The notes: a model not told the origin generated them from the sequence alone. 64,000 nt of DNA from Burkholderiaceae bacterium (GCA_024235955.1 JACKLJ010000002.1:434001-498000), one strand, 5' to 3'. Counted from the first letter of the stretch, positions 11,283-19,752 are shown. Made by a program: numbers and translations.

Positions 11283-12095
11283 CTACCCGGGGCCCACCAG
11301 CCGGCGCACCGTCTTCAGCAGCAACCGGCGCGGCGCGAAGCGCGCCCCCATGGCCAGCAGCGCGCTGCGCCAGCCGTGCACGGCCACCGGCCGGCCCGCG
11401 AGCATGGCGCGCACGCCGAACCCGGCCACCTCTTGCGCCGAAGGCAGGCGGCGCCCCTTGACCATCGCGCTGGCGTCCATGCCGCGATGTTCCACGAACG
11501 CGGTCTGCGTGAAACCCGGGCACAGCGCCGTCACGGTGACACCGGTGTCCCGCAGCTCTTCCGACAGCGCCTGCGACAGCGACAGCACATAGGCCTTGGC
11601 CGCCGCGTACACCGCCATGTAGGGCACGGGTTGGAAGGCCGCCGCGCTGGCCACGTTGAGCAGCTTGCCGCGCCGCGCGATCAGGGCCGGCAGCAGGCGT
11701 TGCGTGAGCAGGGTCAGCGCCACCACGTCGAGCTGCAGCGTGGCGCGGTAGCTGGCCGCGTCGACCTCGCGGAACAACCCGTAGTCGCCGATACCGGCGT
11801 TGTTGACCAGCACGTCGAGGCCACCGCCCGGCATGGCCTGCGCCACCGCTTCGGCCACCCGCTCGGGGGCGTCGGGCGCCGTCAGGTCCAGCGCCAGCAC
11901 CCGCACCGGCACGCCGTGGCGACCAGTCCATTCGGTGGCCAGCGCTTCCAGCCTGCCTGCGCTGCGCGCCACCAGGATCAGCCCGTAGCCGCGCGCCGCC
12001 AGTTGCTCCGCGATGGCGCGGCCGATGCCGCCCGAGGCGCCTGTGACCAGCGCCGTCGGGCCAGCCGGCTGCCCCTGTGCCGTCGCCACCGTCAC
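11283..12095 (-). CDS. SDR-family NADP-type oxidoreductase
   Basis: A 270-residue short-chain dehydrogenase with TGASGGIG at 18-25, Arg44 after the second strand (typical of NADP preference), NNAG at 98-101, and the catalytic Ser150, Tyr163 and Lys167 (YAAAK). The PVPYMAVYAAAKAYVLSLS stretch matches the DltE/YqjQ-like SDR group, whose substrates are mostly unknown. The GTG start overlaps the murB stop as GTGA, indicating translational coupling; a GTG two codons later is possible. The coupling is positional and does not by itself imply a role in peptidoglycan synthesis. Confidence 0.85.
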   Translation of the reverse strand: MTVATAQGQPAGPTALVTGASGGIGRAIAEQLAARGYGLILVARSAGRLEALATEWTGRHGVPVRVLALDLTAPDAPERVAEAVAQAMPGGGLDVLVNNAGIGDYGLFREVDAASYRATLQLDVVALTLLTQRLLPALIARRGKLLNVASAAAFQPVPYMAVYAAAKAYVLSLSQALSEELRDTGVTVTALCPGFTQTAFVEHRGMDASAMVKGRRLPSAQEVAGFGVRAMLAGRPVAVHGWRSALLAMGARFAPRRLLLKTVRRLVGPG

Positions 12096-13144
12096 ACCAC
12101 CACGGGCTCGGGCTCCAGCCGGATGCCGAAACGCTCGTACACGCTGGTCTGGATGGCCCTGGCCAGCGTCATTACCTCGCCGCCGGTGGCCGGCTGCTCG
12201 TGGCCGCCGGTGTTCACCAGCACCAGCGCCTGCTTCTCGTACACGCCGGCGTTGCCCACGCGCTTGCCCTTCCAGCCGCAGGCGTCGATCAGCCAGCCTG
12301 CGGCGAGCTTGAAGCTGCCGTCTGGCATGGGGTAGTGCACCACCTTCGGATCGCGGCCGATGATGTCCTGGCACTGCTCGGGCGTCACCGTGGGGTTCTT
12401 GAAGAAGCTGCCGGCGTTGCCGATCACCGCCGGATCGGGCAGCTTGGCGCGGCGGATGGCCACCACCCACTCGTAGATCTGGCGCGCCGTGGGCTCGGCA
12501 ACGCCCGTTTCCTGCATCTTGCGCTCCAGATCCAGGTAGCCCAGCACGGGCTTCCAGGCCTTGGGCAGCGCGAAGCGCACGCGCAGGATGAGCGCGCGCC
12601 CGGCCAGGCCAAAGCCCCCGGGCTCGGCCGGTGTGTGCTTGAACACGGAATCGCGGTAGCCGAAGCCGCATTCGGCGGCGTTCAGCGTGAACAGCTCGCC
12701 GCTGCGCAGGTCGATGGCGTCCAGTTCATGAAAACGGTCCTGCAGCTCGACACCGTAGGCGCCGATGTTCTGCACCGGGCTGGCGCCCACGGTGCCGGGG
12801 ATCAGCGCCAGGTTTTCCAGGCCGCCCAGCCCTTGCTCCAGCGTCCAGGTGACGAAGTCGTGCCAGTTCTCGCCGGCGCCGGCTTCGACGATGGTGTGGC
12901 GGTCGGTCGCTTCCAGCACGCGGCGCCCCATGACTTCGACCTTCAGCACCACCGCCCGCAGGTCGCCGGTGAGCACGATGTTGCTGCCGCCACCCAGCAC
13001 GAACCTGGGTTGCGCGGCCAGCTCCGCATCGGCCAGCACGGCGCGCACGTCGGCCTCGCCCCGCACACGCACCAGGGCGGTGGCGCGGGCGGCGATGCCG
13101 AAGCTGTTGAGGGGTTGCAGCGGGACGTTGCGCACGACGAACAT
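12092..13144 (-). CDS. murB: UDP-N-acetylenolpyruvoylglucosamine reductase
   Basis: A 350-residue FAD enzyme that reduces UDP-GlcNAc-enolpyruvate to UDP-MurNAc in cytoplasmic peptidoglycan precursor synthesis. The FAD-binding segments are LGGGSNIVL (about 50-58) and IPGTVGASPVQNIGAYG (115-131). GYRDSVFK and the proton-donor serine segment GNAGSFFKNP are present, and the C-terminal VYEKQALVLVN follows. The start is placed at the ATG at 13144 because similarity begins at LNSFGIAARA. No Shine-Dalgarno sequence is seen, but GACAAT ends six bases before the ATG, again suggesting a leaderless mRNA. The gene is divergent from the DUF2164 gene. Confidence 0.95.
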   Translation of the reverse strand: MFVVRNVPLQPLNSFGIAARATALVRVRGEADVRAVLADAELAAQPRFVLGGGSNIVLTGDLRAVVLKVEVMGRRVLEATDRHTIVEAGAGENWHDFVTWTLEQGLGGLENLALIPGTVGASPVQNIGAYGVELQDRFHELDAIDLRSGELFTLNAAECGFGYRDSVFKHTPAEPGGFGLAGRALILRVRFALPKAWKPVLGYLDLERKMQETGVAEPTARQIYEWVVAIRRAKLPDPAVIGNAGSFFKNPTVTPEQCQDIIGRDPKVVHYPMPDGSFKLAAGWLIDACGWKGKRVGNAGVYEKQALVLVNTGGHEQPATGGEVMTLARAIQTSVYERFGIRLEPEPVVV

Positions 13145-13196
13145 GGGACAATTGTCGCATCGCACCCCCGTCCTCCGCTTCGCAGCAAGGCCCGCC

Positions 13197-13469
13197 ATGA
13201 GCATCGAAATCGCCAAGGAAGATCGCCAGCAGGCCGTCGATTCGATCATGCGCTACTTCGAGCAGCACATGGAAGAACGCATCGGCAACATCGCTGCCGG
13301 CGGGCTGCTGGGTTTCTTCCTGGAAGAGATCGCGCCGCTGGTCTACAACCGCGCGGTGGCCGACGCCCAGGAGCGCCTGCTCGGCAGGGTGCAGGAGCTG
13401 GATCTGGAGCTGCACGAAGACGCGTTCCAGTACTGGCGCAAGTACGAGCGCGGGCGCCAGGGCCGCTGA
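13197..13469 (+). CDS. DUF2164 family protein
   Basis: A 90-residue protein starting MSIEIAKEDRQQAVDSIMRYF, with the family features EERIGNIAAGGLLGFFLEEIAP and VYNRAVADAQERL. The family is small, soluble and of unknown function. The length is typical. AAGG precedes the ATG. It is divergent from murB by 52 bp and lies 45 bp upstream of the YajQ gene in the same direction, so the two may be co-transcribed. Nothing in the sequence suggests catalysis. Confidence 0.85.
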   Translation: MSIEIAKEDRQQAVDSIMRYFEQHMEERIGNIAAGGLLGFFLEEIAPLVYNRAVADAQERLLGRVQELDLELHEDAFQYWRKYERGRQGR

Positions 13470-13514
13470 CCGGCGCACGCACGGATCTGGAAACGATGAC
13501 AAGGAGTTGACCTC

Positions 13515-14000
13515 ATGCCCTCTTTCGACACGGTTTGCGAAGCCGACATGGTGGAAGTGAAGAACGCGGTGGACAACGCGGCCAAGGAAGTCGGCACGCG
13601 TTTCGACTTCAAGGGCACCAGCGCCGCCATCGAGCTGAAGGACAAGGAGATCACCCTGACGGGCGACGCCGACTTCCAGCTCCAGCAGCTGGAAGACATC
13701 CTGCGCAACAAGATGACCAAGCGCAACGTGGACGTGCGCTTTCTCGACAAGGGCAGCGTGCAGAAGGTCGGCGGCGACAAGGTCAAGCAGGCCATCACCG
13801 TGCGCAACGGCATCGCCAGCGAGGACGGCAAGAAGATGCAGAGGCTCATCAAGGACAGCAAGCTCAAGGTGCAGGCCGCCATCCAGGGCGACGCCGTGCG
13901 CGTGACCGGCGCCAAGCGCGACGACCTGCAGGCCGTGATGGCGCTGCTGCGCAAGGAGATGAGCGAGCTGCCGCTTTCCTTCAACAACTTCAGGGACTAG
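13515..14000 (+). CDS. YajQ family cyclic di-GMP-binding protein
   Basis: A 161-residue protein of the YajQ/DUF520 family, recognisable from MPSFDTVCEADMVEVKNAVD, the RFDFKGTSAAIELKD segment and the C-terminal RDDLQAVMALLRKEM. The fold is two RNA-binding-like alpha/beta domains. A Xanthomonas/Pseudomonas member binds cyclic di-GMP and partners with a LysR-type regulator; that role here is inferred from family only. AAGGAG precedes the ATG at good spacing. The stop codon is immediately followed by a strong hairpin, so the transcript probably ends here. Confidence 0.92.
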   Translation: MPSFDTVCEADMVEVKNAVDNAAKEVGTRFDFKGTSAAIELKDKEITLTGDADFQLQQLEDILRNKMTKRNVDVRFLDKGSVQKVGGDKVKQAITVRNGIASEDGKKMQRLIKDSKLKVQAAIQGDAVRVTGAKRDDLQAVMALLRKEMSELPLSFNNFRD

Positions 14001-14037
14001 GGCCTGTTGACGCTGTTTTGGGCGTGCGAACAGGCCC
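14000..14037 (+). terminator. hairpin after the yajQ-like gene
   Basis: Inverted repeat GGGCCTGTT / AACAGGCCC with an inner ACGC/GCGT pairing, beginning at the last base of the stop codon. There is no T-tract, so it may protect the 3' end or be a repeat in its own right rather than an intrinsic terminator. Confidence 0.5.
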
Positions 14038-14039
14038 TG

Positions 14040-14090
14040 GTAGCCCACCCCTGAGCCGCTGCGCGGCTTCCCCCTGGGGGACGCATGTGC
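14040..14090 (+). repeat. possible family 2 repeat fragment
   Basis: CACCCCTGAGCCGCTGCGCGGCTTCCCCCTGGGGGAC resembles the edges of the family 2 copies (CCCCTGAG..GCTTC..CCCC). It lies upstream of the retropepsin-like gene. Confidence 0.4.
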
Positions 14091-14124
14091 CGGCCCCTGC
14101 TCCCGAACCCGACCTGAAACCACC

Positions 14125-14766
14125 ATGCGCTCCTGCCTGTTCTGTGCCTTGATCCTGCTGGGCTCTGCGTCTCCTGCGTGGGCGCAAAGCGTGGCGCTGC
14201 AGGGCATGCTGGGCAGCAAGGCGCTGCTCATCATCGACGGCGGCGCCCCGCGCACGCTGGGGCCGGGGCAATCCGCCCAGGGGGTGAAGGTGCTCTCCAC
14301 CAGCGGCGACCAGGCGGTGGTGGAAGTGGGCGGCCAGCGCCGCACGCTGCGCGTGGGCGAGGCGCCGGCCAACGTGGGCGGCGCGCGCATGGACGGCGGC
14401 GGTGACAAGGTGGTGCTCACGGCCGACAGCCGCGGGCACTTCTTCTCTGAGGGCAGCATCAACAACCGGCCGGCCCAGTTCATGGTGGACACCGGCGCCA
14501 GCGTGGTGGCCCTGGGCGAAGGCGAAGCTCAGCGCCTGGGACTGGACTACAAGAAGGGGCGGCGGGTGCAGGTGGCCACGGCCAACGGCGCCGCGCCGGC
14601 TTATCTGTTCAAGATCGACCAGCTGCGTCTGGGCGACGTCACGGTGTACGGCGTGGACGCGGTGGTGTCGCCATCGGCCATGCCGGCCATCCTGCTGGGC
14701 AACAGCTTTCTGAACCGCTTCAACATGCGCCGCGACGGCGACCAGATGACGCTGCAGCGGCGCTGA
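14125..14766 (+). CDS. retropepsin-like aspartic protease, TIGR02281 type
   Basis: A 213-residue secreted or periplasmic protein. The signal peptide is residues 1-20 (cleavage after AWA). Residues 25-85 form a small all-beta domain. The protease domain begins near residue 97 with the single catalytic motif VDTGAS at 121-126. As in retropepsins, one Asp motif per chain means it should act as a dimer. The C-terminal LLGNSFLNRFNMRRDGDQMTLQ matches the clan AA family common in proteobacteria. No substrate is known. A family 1 repeat separates it from the convergent ridA gene. Confidence 0.85.
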   Translation: MRSCLFCALILLGSASPAWAQSVALQGMLGSKALLIIDGGAPRTLGPGQSAQGVKVLSTSGDQAVVEVGGQRRTLRVGEAPANVGGARMDGGGDKVVLTADSRGHFFSEGSINNRPAQFMVDTGASVVALGEGEAQRLGLDYKKGRRVQVATANGAAPAYLFKIDQLRLGDVTVYGVDAVVSPSAMPAILLGNSFLNRFNMRRDGDQMTLQRR

Positions 14767-14777
14767 GCACCGGCCTG

Positions 14778-14846
14778 CTTTTTCAAGCCTTTTCGGGCTC
14801 CATCCCTTGAGTGACGGGCGCAGACAGCTATGGTTTGCATAGCAAT
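14778..14846 (+). repeat. dispersed repeat, family 1 (convergent gap)
   Basis: Forward copy between convergent genes. AGCCTTTTCGGGCT forms a short hairpin, then GACGGGCGCAGACAGCTAT and GCATAGCA complete the element. Confidence 0.8.
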
Positions 14847-14879
14847 CCGAGCTGACACAACCGCTTGGTGAGGCACCCG

Positions 14880-15233
14880 TCAGCGCTGCGCCGCGGTCAC
14901 CACCACCTCGATCCTGAAAGCCGGATCGGCCAGCGCGGCCTGCACCGTGGCCCGCGGCGGTGCGTGGCCGGGCACCACCCAGGCGTCCCACACGGCGTTC
15001 ATGGCGGTGATGTCGCCGATGTCGGCCAGGAAGATCTGCGTGCGCAGGATGCGGCTCTTGTCGCTGCCGCAGGCGGCCAGGTGGCTGTCGATCTGCGCCA
15101 GCACGTCGGCCGTCTGGCCGGCGATGTCGGTGGCGCCGCCTTCGGGCACCATGCCGGCCAGGTACACCACGCCGTTGAAGATCGCCGCCTCGGAAAGGCG
15201 CGCGCCCATGCCGTATCGGGTGATGTCGCTCAT
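14880..15233 (-). CDS. RidA family protein
   Basis: A 117-residue Rid/YER057c/UK114 protein. The motif FNGVVYLAGMVPEGGATDIAGQT and the C-terminal HAPPRATVQAALADPAFRIEVVVTA contain the family-conserved Arg (in PPRATV) that binds the carboxylate of imine intermediates. RidA enzymes hydrolyse reactive enamines/imines such as 2-aminoacrylate; several subfamilies have other substrates, and this subfamily's role is inferred. Its ATG overlaps the plsY stop as ATGA, so translation is coupled. The partner plsY suggests genome economy rather than a shared pathway. Confidence 0.88.
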   Translation of the reverse strand: MSDITRYGMGARLSEAAIFNGVVYLAGMVPEGGATDIAGQTADVLAQIDSHLAACGSDKSRILRTQIFLADIGDITAMNAVWDAWVVPGHAPPRATVQAALADPAFRIEVVVTAAQR

Positions 15234-15859
15234 TTCTTCTTCGACCCTATCTTCGATTCGGTGCCCGCCACCAGGCGGTTGATGTTCTCGCGGTGGCGGT
15301 AGATGAGCAGGATGCCCATCACCACCATGGCCAGCGCCTTGGCGCCGGAGGCCTGCCAGACCACGCCGTCCACCAGCAGGTAATAGGCCGGCGCGAACAG
15401 CGCCGCCACCATGGAGGCCAGCGACGAGTAGCGGAAGAAGACGGCGATGATCAGCCAGGTGGCCAGCACCGCCACGCCCAGCCAGGGCTCCAGCGCCAGC
15501 AGCACACCCGCCGCCGTGGCCACGCCCTTGCCGCCTTCGAAGCGGAAGAACACCGGCCACAGGTGGCCCAGGAAGGCCGCCACGCCCACCAGCGCCTGCG
15601 TGCCCTCGCCCAGCCCGTAGGCCGCGCCAAACCACTTGACCAGCATCACCGGCAGCCAGCCCTTGAAGGCGTCCAGCAGCAGCGTGACGATGGCGGCGGC
15701 CTTGGAGCCCGAGCGCAGCACGTTGGTGGCGCCCGGGTTCTTGCTGCCGTAAGTGCGCGGGTCCGACAGGCCCATCGCGCGGCTCACGATGACGGCAAAG
15801 CTGAGCGAGCCGATCAGGTACGCGGCCAGCGCCGCGAGCAGGGGCCAGAGCATGTTCAC
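15230..15859 (-). CDS. plsY: acyl-phosphate--glycerol-3-phosphate acyltransferase
   Basis: A 209-residue integral membrane enzyme with about five hydrophobic segments. It transfers the acyl group from acyl-phosphate to glycerol-3-phosphate, the first committed step of phospholipid synthesis in the PlsX/PlsY route. The diagnostic loops are GSLSFAVIVSRAMGLSDPRTYGSKNPGATNV (residues about 17-47), the FRFEGGKGVATAAG phosphate-binding loop and a closing IYRHRENINRL. A lysine-rich tail (GSKKK) precedes the stop. It is followed by, and translationally coupled to, ridA. Confidence 0.95.
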   Translation of the reverse strand: MNMLWPLLAALAAYLIGSLSFAVIVSRAMGLSDPRTYGSKNPGATNVLRSGSKAAAIVTLLLDAFKGWLPVMLVKWFGAAYGLGEGTQALVGVAAFLGHLWPVFFRFEGGKGVATAAGVLLALEPWLGVAVLATWLIIAVFFRYSSLASMVAALFAPAYYLLVDGVVWQASGAKALAMVVMGILLIYRHRENINRLVAGTESKIGSKKK

Positions 15860-15950
15860 GTGGTATCGACTCCTGAATCAATAGCTGGCGGCGCAGGGTG
15901 GGCGCCGGCATGGTGGCATTTTGCCAGTGAATTGGACGCCGGCGGCCCGC

Positions 15951-16442
15951 TCAGAGATCGATCGCGCAGTTCACTGGCGCGGCGCCCAGCACCTGCACGC
16001 AGACCTGCGGATCGATCCCCAGCAGGTAGCCGCGCCGCCCGCCATTGATGGCGATGCGCGGCAGCGCCAGGATGGTCTCCTCCACATACACCGGCATCGC
16101 GCGCCGGGTACCGAAGGGCGAGGTGCCGCCCACCAGATAGCCGGAATGGCGGTTCGCCACCTCCGGCGCGCAGGGCTCGACCGACTTGGCGCCGATCTGC
16201 CGTGCCAGCTGCTTGGTGCTCACCTTCCGGTTGCCGTGCATCAGCACGATCAGCGGCCGGGCGTCCTGGTCCTGCATCACCAGCGTCTTGACCACGGTGA
16301 ACGGATCGAAACCCAGCACCTCCGCGCTGTGCGTGGCCCCGCCATGCTCCAGGTACTCGTAAGGGTGTTCGGTAAACGCCACCCCCCGCGCCCGCAGCAG
16401 CGCCGTCGCCGGCGTCTCGCTCACCCGCTGTGCCTTCGCCAC
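15951..16442 (-). CDS. ybaK: YbaK/prolyl-tRNA deacylase family protein
   Basis: A 163-residue aminoacyl-tRNA editing protein. The YbaK domain is seen in VVKTLVMQDQDARPLIVLMHG, the STKQLARQIG segment and the signature GYLVGGTSPFGTRRAMPVYVEETIL. E. coli YbaK hydrolyses Cys-tRNA(Pro). The GTG at 16442 is chosen because it gives the family length; the open frame continues to 16586 only through a family 2 repeat, which would add some 48 low-complexity residues. A GTG five codons later is also possible. Confidence 0.85.
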   Translation of the reverse strand: MAKAQRVSETPATALLRARGVAFTEHPYEYLEHGGATHSAEVLGFDPFTVVKTLVMQDQDARPLIVLMHGNRKVSTKQLARQIGAKSVEPCAPEVANRHSGYLVGGTSPFGTRRAMPVYVEETILALPRIAINGGRRGYLLGIDPQVCVQVLGAAPVNCAIDL

Positions 16443-16451
16443 GTCAGCACC

Positions 16452-16625
16452 CCGCGACGCAGGACACTCCGCAACCCCCGGAGGCCGCAGAGCGGGCCAC
16501 CCCAAAGGCCGCGGAGCAGGCCATGCAAGCGACCGCCGTGGCCGGGCTTGTACCGGCCACTGGCGGTGTCCCCCCTCGCGAAGCAAGAGGGGGGAAGGCG
16601 CGAAGCGACTCAGGGGGGTGCCCCA
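16452..16625 (-). repeat. dispersed repeat, family 2, copy D
   Basis: Reverse-oriented relative to the copy after rpoD. It shares CGGAGGCCGC, GCCGCGGAGCAGGCCATGC-like and GACCGCCGTGGCCGGG segments, then CCCCCTCGCGAAGCAAGAGGGGG and a closing GCGAAGCGACTCAGGGGG. It separates the YbaK and aldo-keto reductase genes and could be mistaken for an N-terminal extension of YbaK. Confidence 0.65.
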
Positions 16626-16627
16626 TG

Positions 16628-17686
16628 CTATTGCGCCGGATCCCGCATCTCCAGCCGGATCGCGTCGCAGGCGGCCAGCAGGTCCGGCGGGAGCTGCACG
16701 CTCCAGGCGTCCAGGTCTTCATCGAGCTGCACTAGGCTGGTGACGCCGATGATGGTGCTGGCCACGCGCCAGGAGCGGTAGCAGAAGGCCAGCGCCAGCT
16801 GCGTGGGGGTGAGCCCGTGCTCGCGCGCCAGCGCGTTGTAGCGCCGCGCGGCCGCCAGCGCGGACTCGCGGCCCCAGCGCTGGCTCTTCATGCGGTCGAA
16901 CAGGCTCATGCGACCGCGCGGCGCGTCAGCGGCATGAAAACCCGTGGCGTCGTACTTGCCGCTGAGCAGCCCGAAGCCGAGCGGTGAATAGGCCAGCAGC
17001 CCAACATTCAGCCGATGGCAGCTCTCGTCCATCCCGTTGTCCCAGCTGCGGTTGACCAGGCAGTACGGGTTCTGCACGCTGGCCACGCGCGGCAGGCCGT
17101 GCTCCTCGGCCAGGCGCACGAACTCGTGCACGCCCCAGGGCGTCTCGTTGGACAGGCCGATGGCGCGCACCTTGCCGGCCTCGACCAGCCCGGCCAGCGC
17201 CTCCAGCTGCTCGCGGATGGAGGTCTGCGACGTTTCCCTGGTCGGCTCGTAGTACAGGCTGCCGAAGGCCGGCACGTGACGCTCGGGCCAGTGGATCTGG
17301 TAGAGGTCGATCGCCTCGGTCTGCAGGCGCTTCAGGCTGGCGTGGCAGGAAGCCTCGATGTCGGCCGGCGTCATGCCCTGCCCGGCGCGGATCCAGGGCA
17401 TGCCGCGCGAGGGGCCGGCCACCTTGCTGGCCAGCACGATCTTCTGCCGCATGCCGGGGCGCTGCGCCAGCCAGCGGCCGATGATGGTCTCGGTGCTGCC
17501 GCAGGTCTCGGCCCGGGGCGGCACCGGGTACATCTCGGCGGTGTCGAAGAAGGTGACGCCGCGCTCCACGGCGCGGTCCATGATGGCGAAGGCCTCGGCT
17601 TCGGCCACCTGTTCGCCGAAGGTCATGGTGCCGAGGCAGATGGGGGTGACGCGCAGCTCGCTGGCGCCGAGTCGGATGAGGTCCAT
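16628..17686 (-). CDS. Tas-like NADP(H)-dependent aldo-keto reductase
   Basis: A 352-residue aldo-keto reductase. Features are TPICLGTMTFGEQV, the catalytic FFDTAEMY (Asp and Tyr), the catalytic lysine in IVLASKVAGPSRGMPWIR, the histidine segment DLYQIHWPERHVPAFG, and GLSNETPWGVHEF plus SPLGFGLLSGKY. The residues PSRGMPWI and the large mid-protein loop match E. coli Tas. The physiological substrate is unknown. The ATG at 17686 is preferred over a TTG three codons upstream. Confidence 0.88.
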   Translation of the reverse strand: MDLIRLGASELRVTPICLGTMTFGEQVAEAEAFAIMDRAVERGVTFFDTAEMYPVPPRAETCGSTETIIGRWLAQRPGMRQKIVLASKVAGPSRGMPWIRAGQGMTPADIEASCHASLKRLQTEAIDLYQIHWPERHVPAFGSLYYEPTRETSQTSIREQLEALAGLVEAGKVRAIGLSNETPWGVHEFVRLAEEHGLPRVASVQNPYCLVNRSWDNGMDESCHRLNVGLLAYSPLGFGLLSGKYDATGFHAADAPRGRMSLFDRMKSQRWGRESALAAARRYNALAREHGLTPTQLALAFCYRSWRVASTIIGVTSLVQLDEDLDAWSVQLPPDLLAACDAIRLEMRDPAQ

Positions 17687-17757
17687 GCGGGGCAACTCTG
17701 ACGGGAAAAGCGTTCGAGTCTAGGGCCTTTCCCCGATCCGCCGCCTCGCGGTGATGG

Positions 17758-19752
17758 TCAGCCCCCGGCGGCGCGCGCCCGCTCCTCCTCCTGCAGGCGC
17801 AGCACGCGGCGCTGGACCTTGCCGGTGGTGGTCATGGGCAGGGCATCGATGAACTCGATCTCCTTGGGGTACTCGTAAGGCGCCAGCTGGCCGCGCACGT
17901 GGGCCTGCAGTTCGGCCACCAGTTGGGCATCAAAAAGCTCGCCGGCCCTTTCTGAACGGCTGCGGGCAGCTATGAATTCAGGAGTCAGCACGACATAGGC
18001 CTTGACCAGCGCGCCGCGCTCGGCGTCGGGCTTGGGCACCACGGCGCAGTTGGCCACGGCCGCGTGCTTGACCAGGCAGTTCTCGATCTCGCCGGGGCCG
18101 ATGCGGTAGCCGGCCGTCTTGAACATGTCGTCGGCGCGGCCCTGGTACCAGAGGTAGCCGTCGGCGTCGCGCACCGCCAGGTCGCCGGTGCGGCACCAGT
18201 CGCCCGTGAACTTGCCGGTCGTGGCCTCGGGCCGGTTCCAGTAGCCGAGGAAGAAGATCGGGTCGGGCACGCCGTGCACGTCGCGGCGGTGGATGGCCAC
18301 CTCGCCCGGCTCACCGGTGGCGCTTTCATGGCCTTGCTCGTCGATCACCGCCACGCGGTGGCCGGGGTAGCCCTTGCCCATGCTGCCGGCGCGCGCCGGC
18401 CAGCCTGTGCCCTGCTGGCGGTGGCCGTTGAGCGCGCAGTTGCCGACGATGTAGTTGACCTCGGTCTGGCCGAACATCTCGTTCACCGTCACGCCCAGTT
18501 CGTCCTGGCAATAGCCGAACACCGCGTCGCCCACGGCCTCGCCCGCGCTCATGATGGCCTGCAGATGCAGCGCGTAGTGCGCGCTCGGTCTGGGTACGGC
18601 CTTCATCATGGCCTTGAGCGCGGTCGGGAACAGGAAGGTGTGGGTGACCCGACACGCCTGCAGCAGCTCGAACGCCGCCTCGGCACTGAAACGGCCCGCA
18701 AAGGCCACGATGGGACGGCCGACGTACAGCGTGGGCAGCAGCGCGTCCATCAAACCGCCGGTCCAGGCCCAGTCTGCGGGGGACCAGAACACTGGCGTGT
18801 TCGGCCCCCCTTCGCTGGGCCAGGCCCGCAACAGGCTCTCCCCGGCCCCAGCCCTCCCCCCTCCGGGGGAGGGAGACCACTCGGCTGGGGCATGCGCCAC
18901 CGCTGCCAGATCGCGCGCGCGCCCTCCCTGGCCCTCCCCCTTCCGGGGGAGGGAAATGGCCGCCCCAGCAAAGCTCGCCAGATCAGTGGCCGGATCGCAC
19001 AGGCGCGCCAGCGCTTCGGGGCCGTCGAGGGCGAAGCCGAAGCCGTTCTGGCTGCACAGGAAGCCGGTGAGGTTGCCAATGAGGGCGCGGTGCGGAATCA
19101 GCGCGCCCTTGGGCGGGCCGGTGGTGCCGCTGGTGTAGATGAGCACGGCCGCATCGTCGGCCAGGGTGTCAACGGCTGCGAAGGGGCTCGGGTTGGCACC
19201 GGCCAGCAGTGCATCCCAGGCCTGGTCGGCGCGGCTGGCGGCGGCGCCGAGGCCGATCACGGTGGCCAGCTTCGGGCAGGTCGCGCGCACGGACAGCAAC
19301 GCGTCCACGGAGGCCTCGTCGCAGATGGCCGCCACGGCAGCGGCGTCCTGCAGGCGGTACTCGAGCGCCTCGGGCCCGAACAGCTGCGACAGCGGCATGG
19401 CCACCGCGCCCAGTTGCAGCACGGCCATGTAGGCCACCGCCGTTTCAAAGCGCTGCGGCATCACGATGGCCACGCGCTCGCCGCGCGCCACGCCCAGCGC
19501 GACCAGCCCATGCGCCAGCCGGTCGGCCGCGGCCTGCAGCTCGGCATAGGAATGGAATTGGCTCTCCGCCGGCGCCAGGTAGTCGACGACAGCTATTCTT
19601 TCCGCAGCATCGTGGCGCACCGCCCAGCGCCGGCTGCAGGCCTGGGCCATGTTGAAGCGAGCCGGCACGCTCCAGCGGAAGGCCTGCTGCATGGCGGCGT
19701 AGTGGTCACCTTCGGGCGCGCTGGCGCTGTCGCGGGATGGACGCTCGGGCAC
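17758..19752 (-). CDS. AMP-binding acyl-CoA synthetase with repeat-derived insert
   Basis: A 664-residue ligase of the acetyl-/medium-chain acyl-CoA synthetase type. It has LIYTSGTTGPPKGAL, FWSPADWAWTGGLMD, EMFGQTEVNY, GDWCRTGDLAVRDADGY and the C-terminal lysine in LPMTTTGKVQRRVLR. Relatives are about 540-600 residues. The surplus here is an insert of about 55 residues (near 263-318) immediately before the conserved FWSPADWAW motif, made of two GGGGGAGGG palindromes. A second insertion of family 1 repeat (EFIAARSRSERAGE) lies near the C-terminal domain. The GTG at 19752 is chosen because AGGAGA precedes it. Whether the protein folds and works despite the insert is not known. Confidence 0.82.
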   Translation of the reverse strand: MPERPSRDSASAPEGDHYAAMQQAFRWSVPARFNMAQACSRRWAVRHDAAERIAVVDYLAPAESQFHSYAELQAAADRLAHGLVALGVARGERVAIVMPQRFETAVAYMAVLQLGAVAMPLSQLFGPEALEYRLQDAAAVAAICDEASVDALLSVRATCPKLATVIGLGAAASRADQAWDALLAGANPSPFAAVDTLADDAAVLIYTSGTTGPPKGALIPHRALIGNLTGFLCSQNGFGFALDGPEALARLCDPATDLASFAGAAISLPRKGEGQGGRARDLAAVAHAPAEWSPSPGGGRAGAGESLLRAWPSEGGPNTPVFWSPADWAWTGGLMDALLPTLYVGRPIVAFAGRFSAEAAFELLQACRVTHTFLFPTALKAMMKAVPRPSAHYALHLQAIMSAGEAVGDAVFGYCQDELGVTVNEMFGQTEVNYIVGNCALNGHRQQGTGWPARAGSMGKGYPGHRVAVIDEQGHESATGEPGEVAIHRRDVHGVPDPIFFLGYWNRPEATTGKFTGDWCRTGDLAVRDADGYLWYQGRADDMFKTAGYRIGPGEIENCLVKHAAVANCAVVPKPDAERGALVKAYVVLTPEFIAARSRSERAGELFDAQLVAELQAHVRGQLAPYEYPKEIEFIDALPMTTTGKVQRRVLRLQEEERARAAGG
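17931..17985 (+). repeat. dispersed repeat, family 1, inside acyl-CoA synthetase
   Basis: GCGGGCAGCTATGAATTC with a preceding CCCTTTCTGAACGG, in reverse orientation relative to the gene. It encodes EFIAARSRSER in the C-terminal domain. Confidence 0.55.
18852..18953. repeat. paired palindromic repeats inside acyl-CoA synthetase
   Basis: Two copies of CCCTCCCCC-N4-GGGGGAGGG (18852-18873 and 18932-18953), same order, 80 bp apart. Together with their flanks they form an in-frame insert in the ligase gene, encoding low-complexity GEGQGGRAR and SPSPGGGRAGAG peptides. Confidence 0.75.

Noticed and set aside
15878..15903. AATAGCTGGCGGCGCAGGG upstream of plsY as a reverse family 1 copy
   Set aside because: Only the tip of the core is matched and no second arm is seen. 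It may be a relic but cannot be supported.
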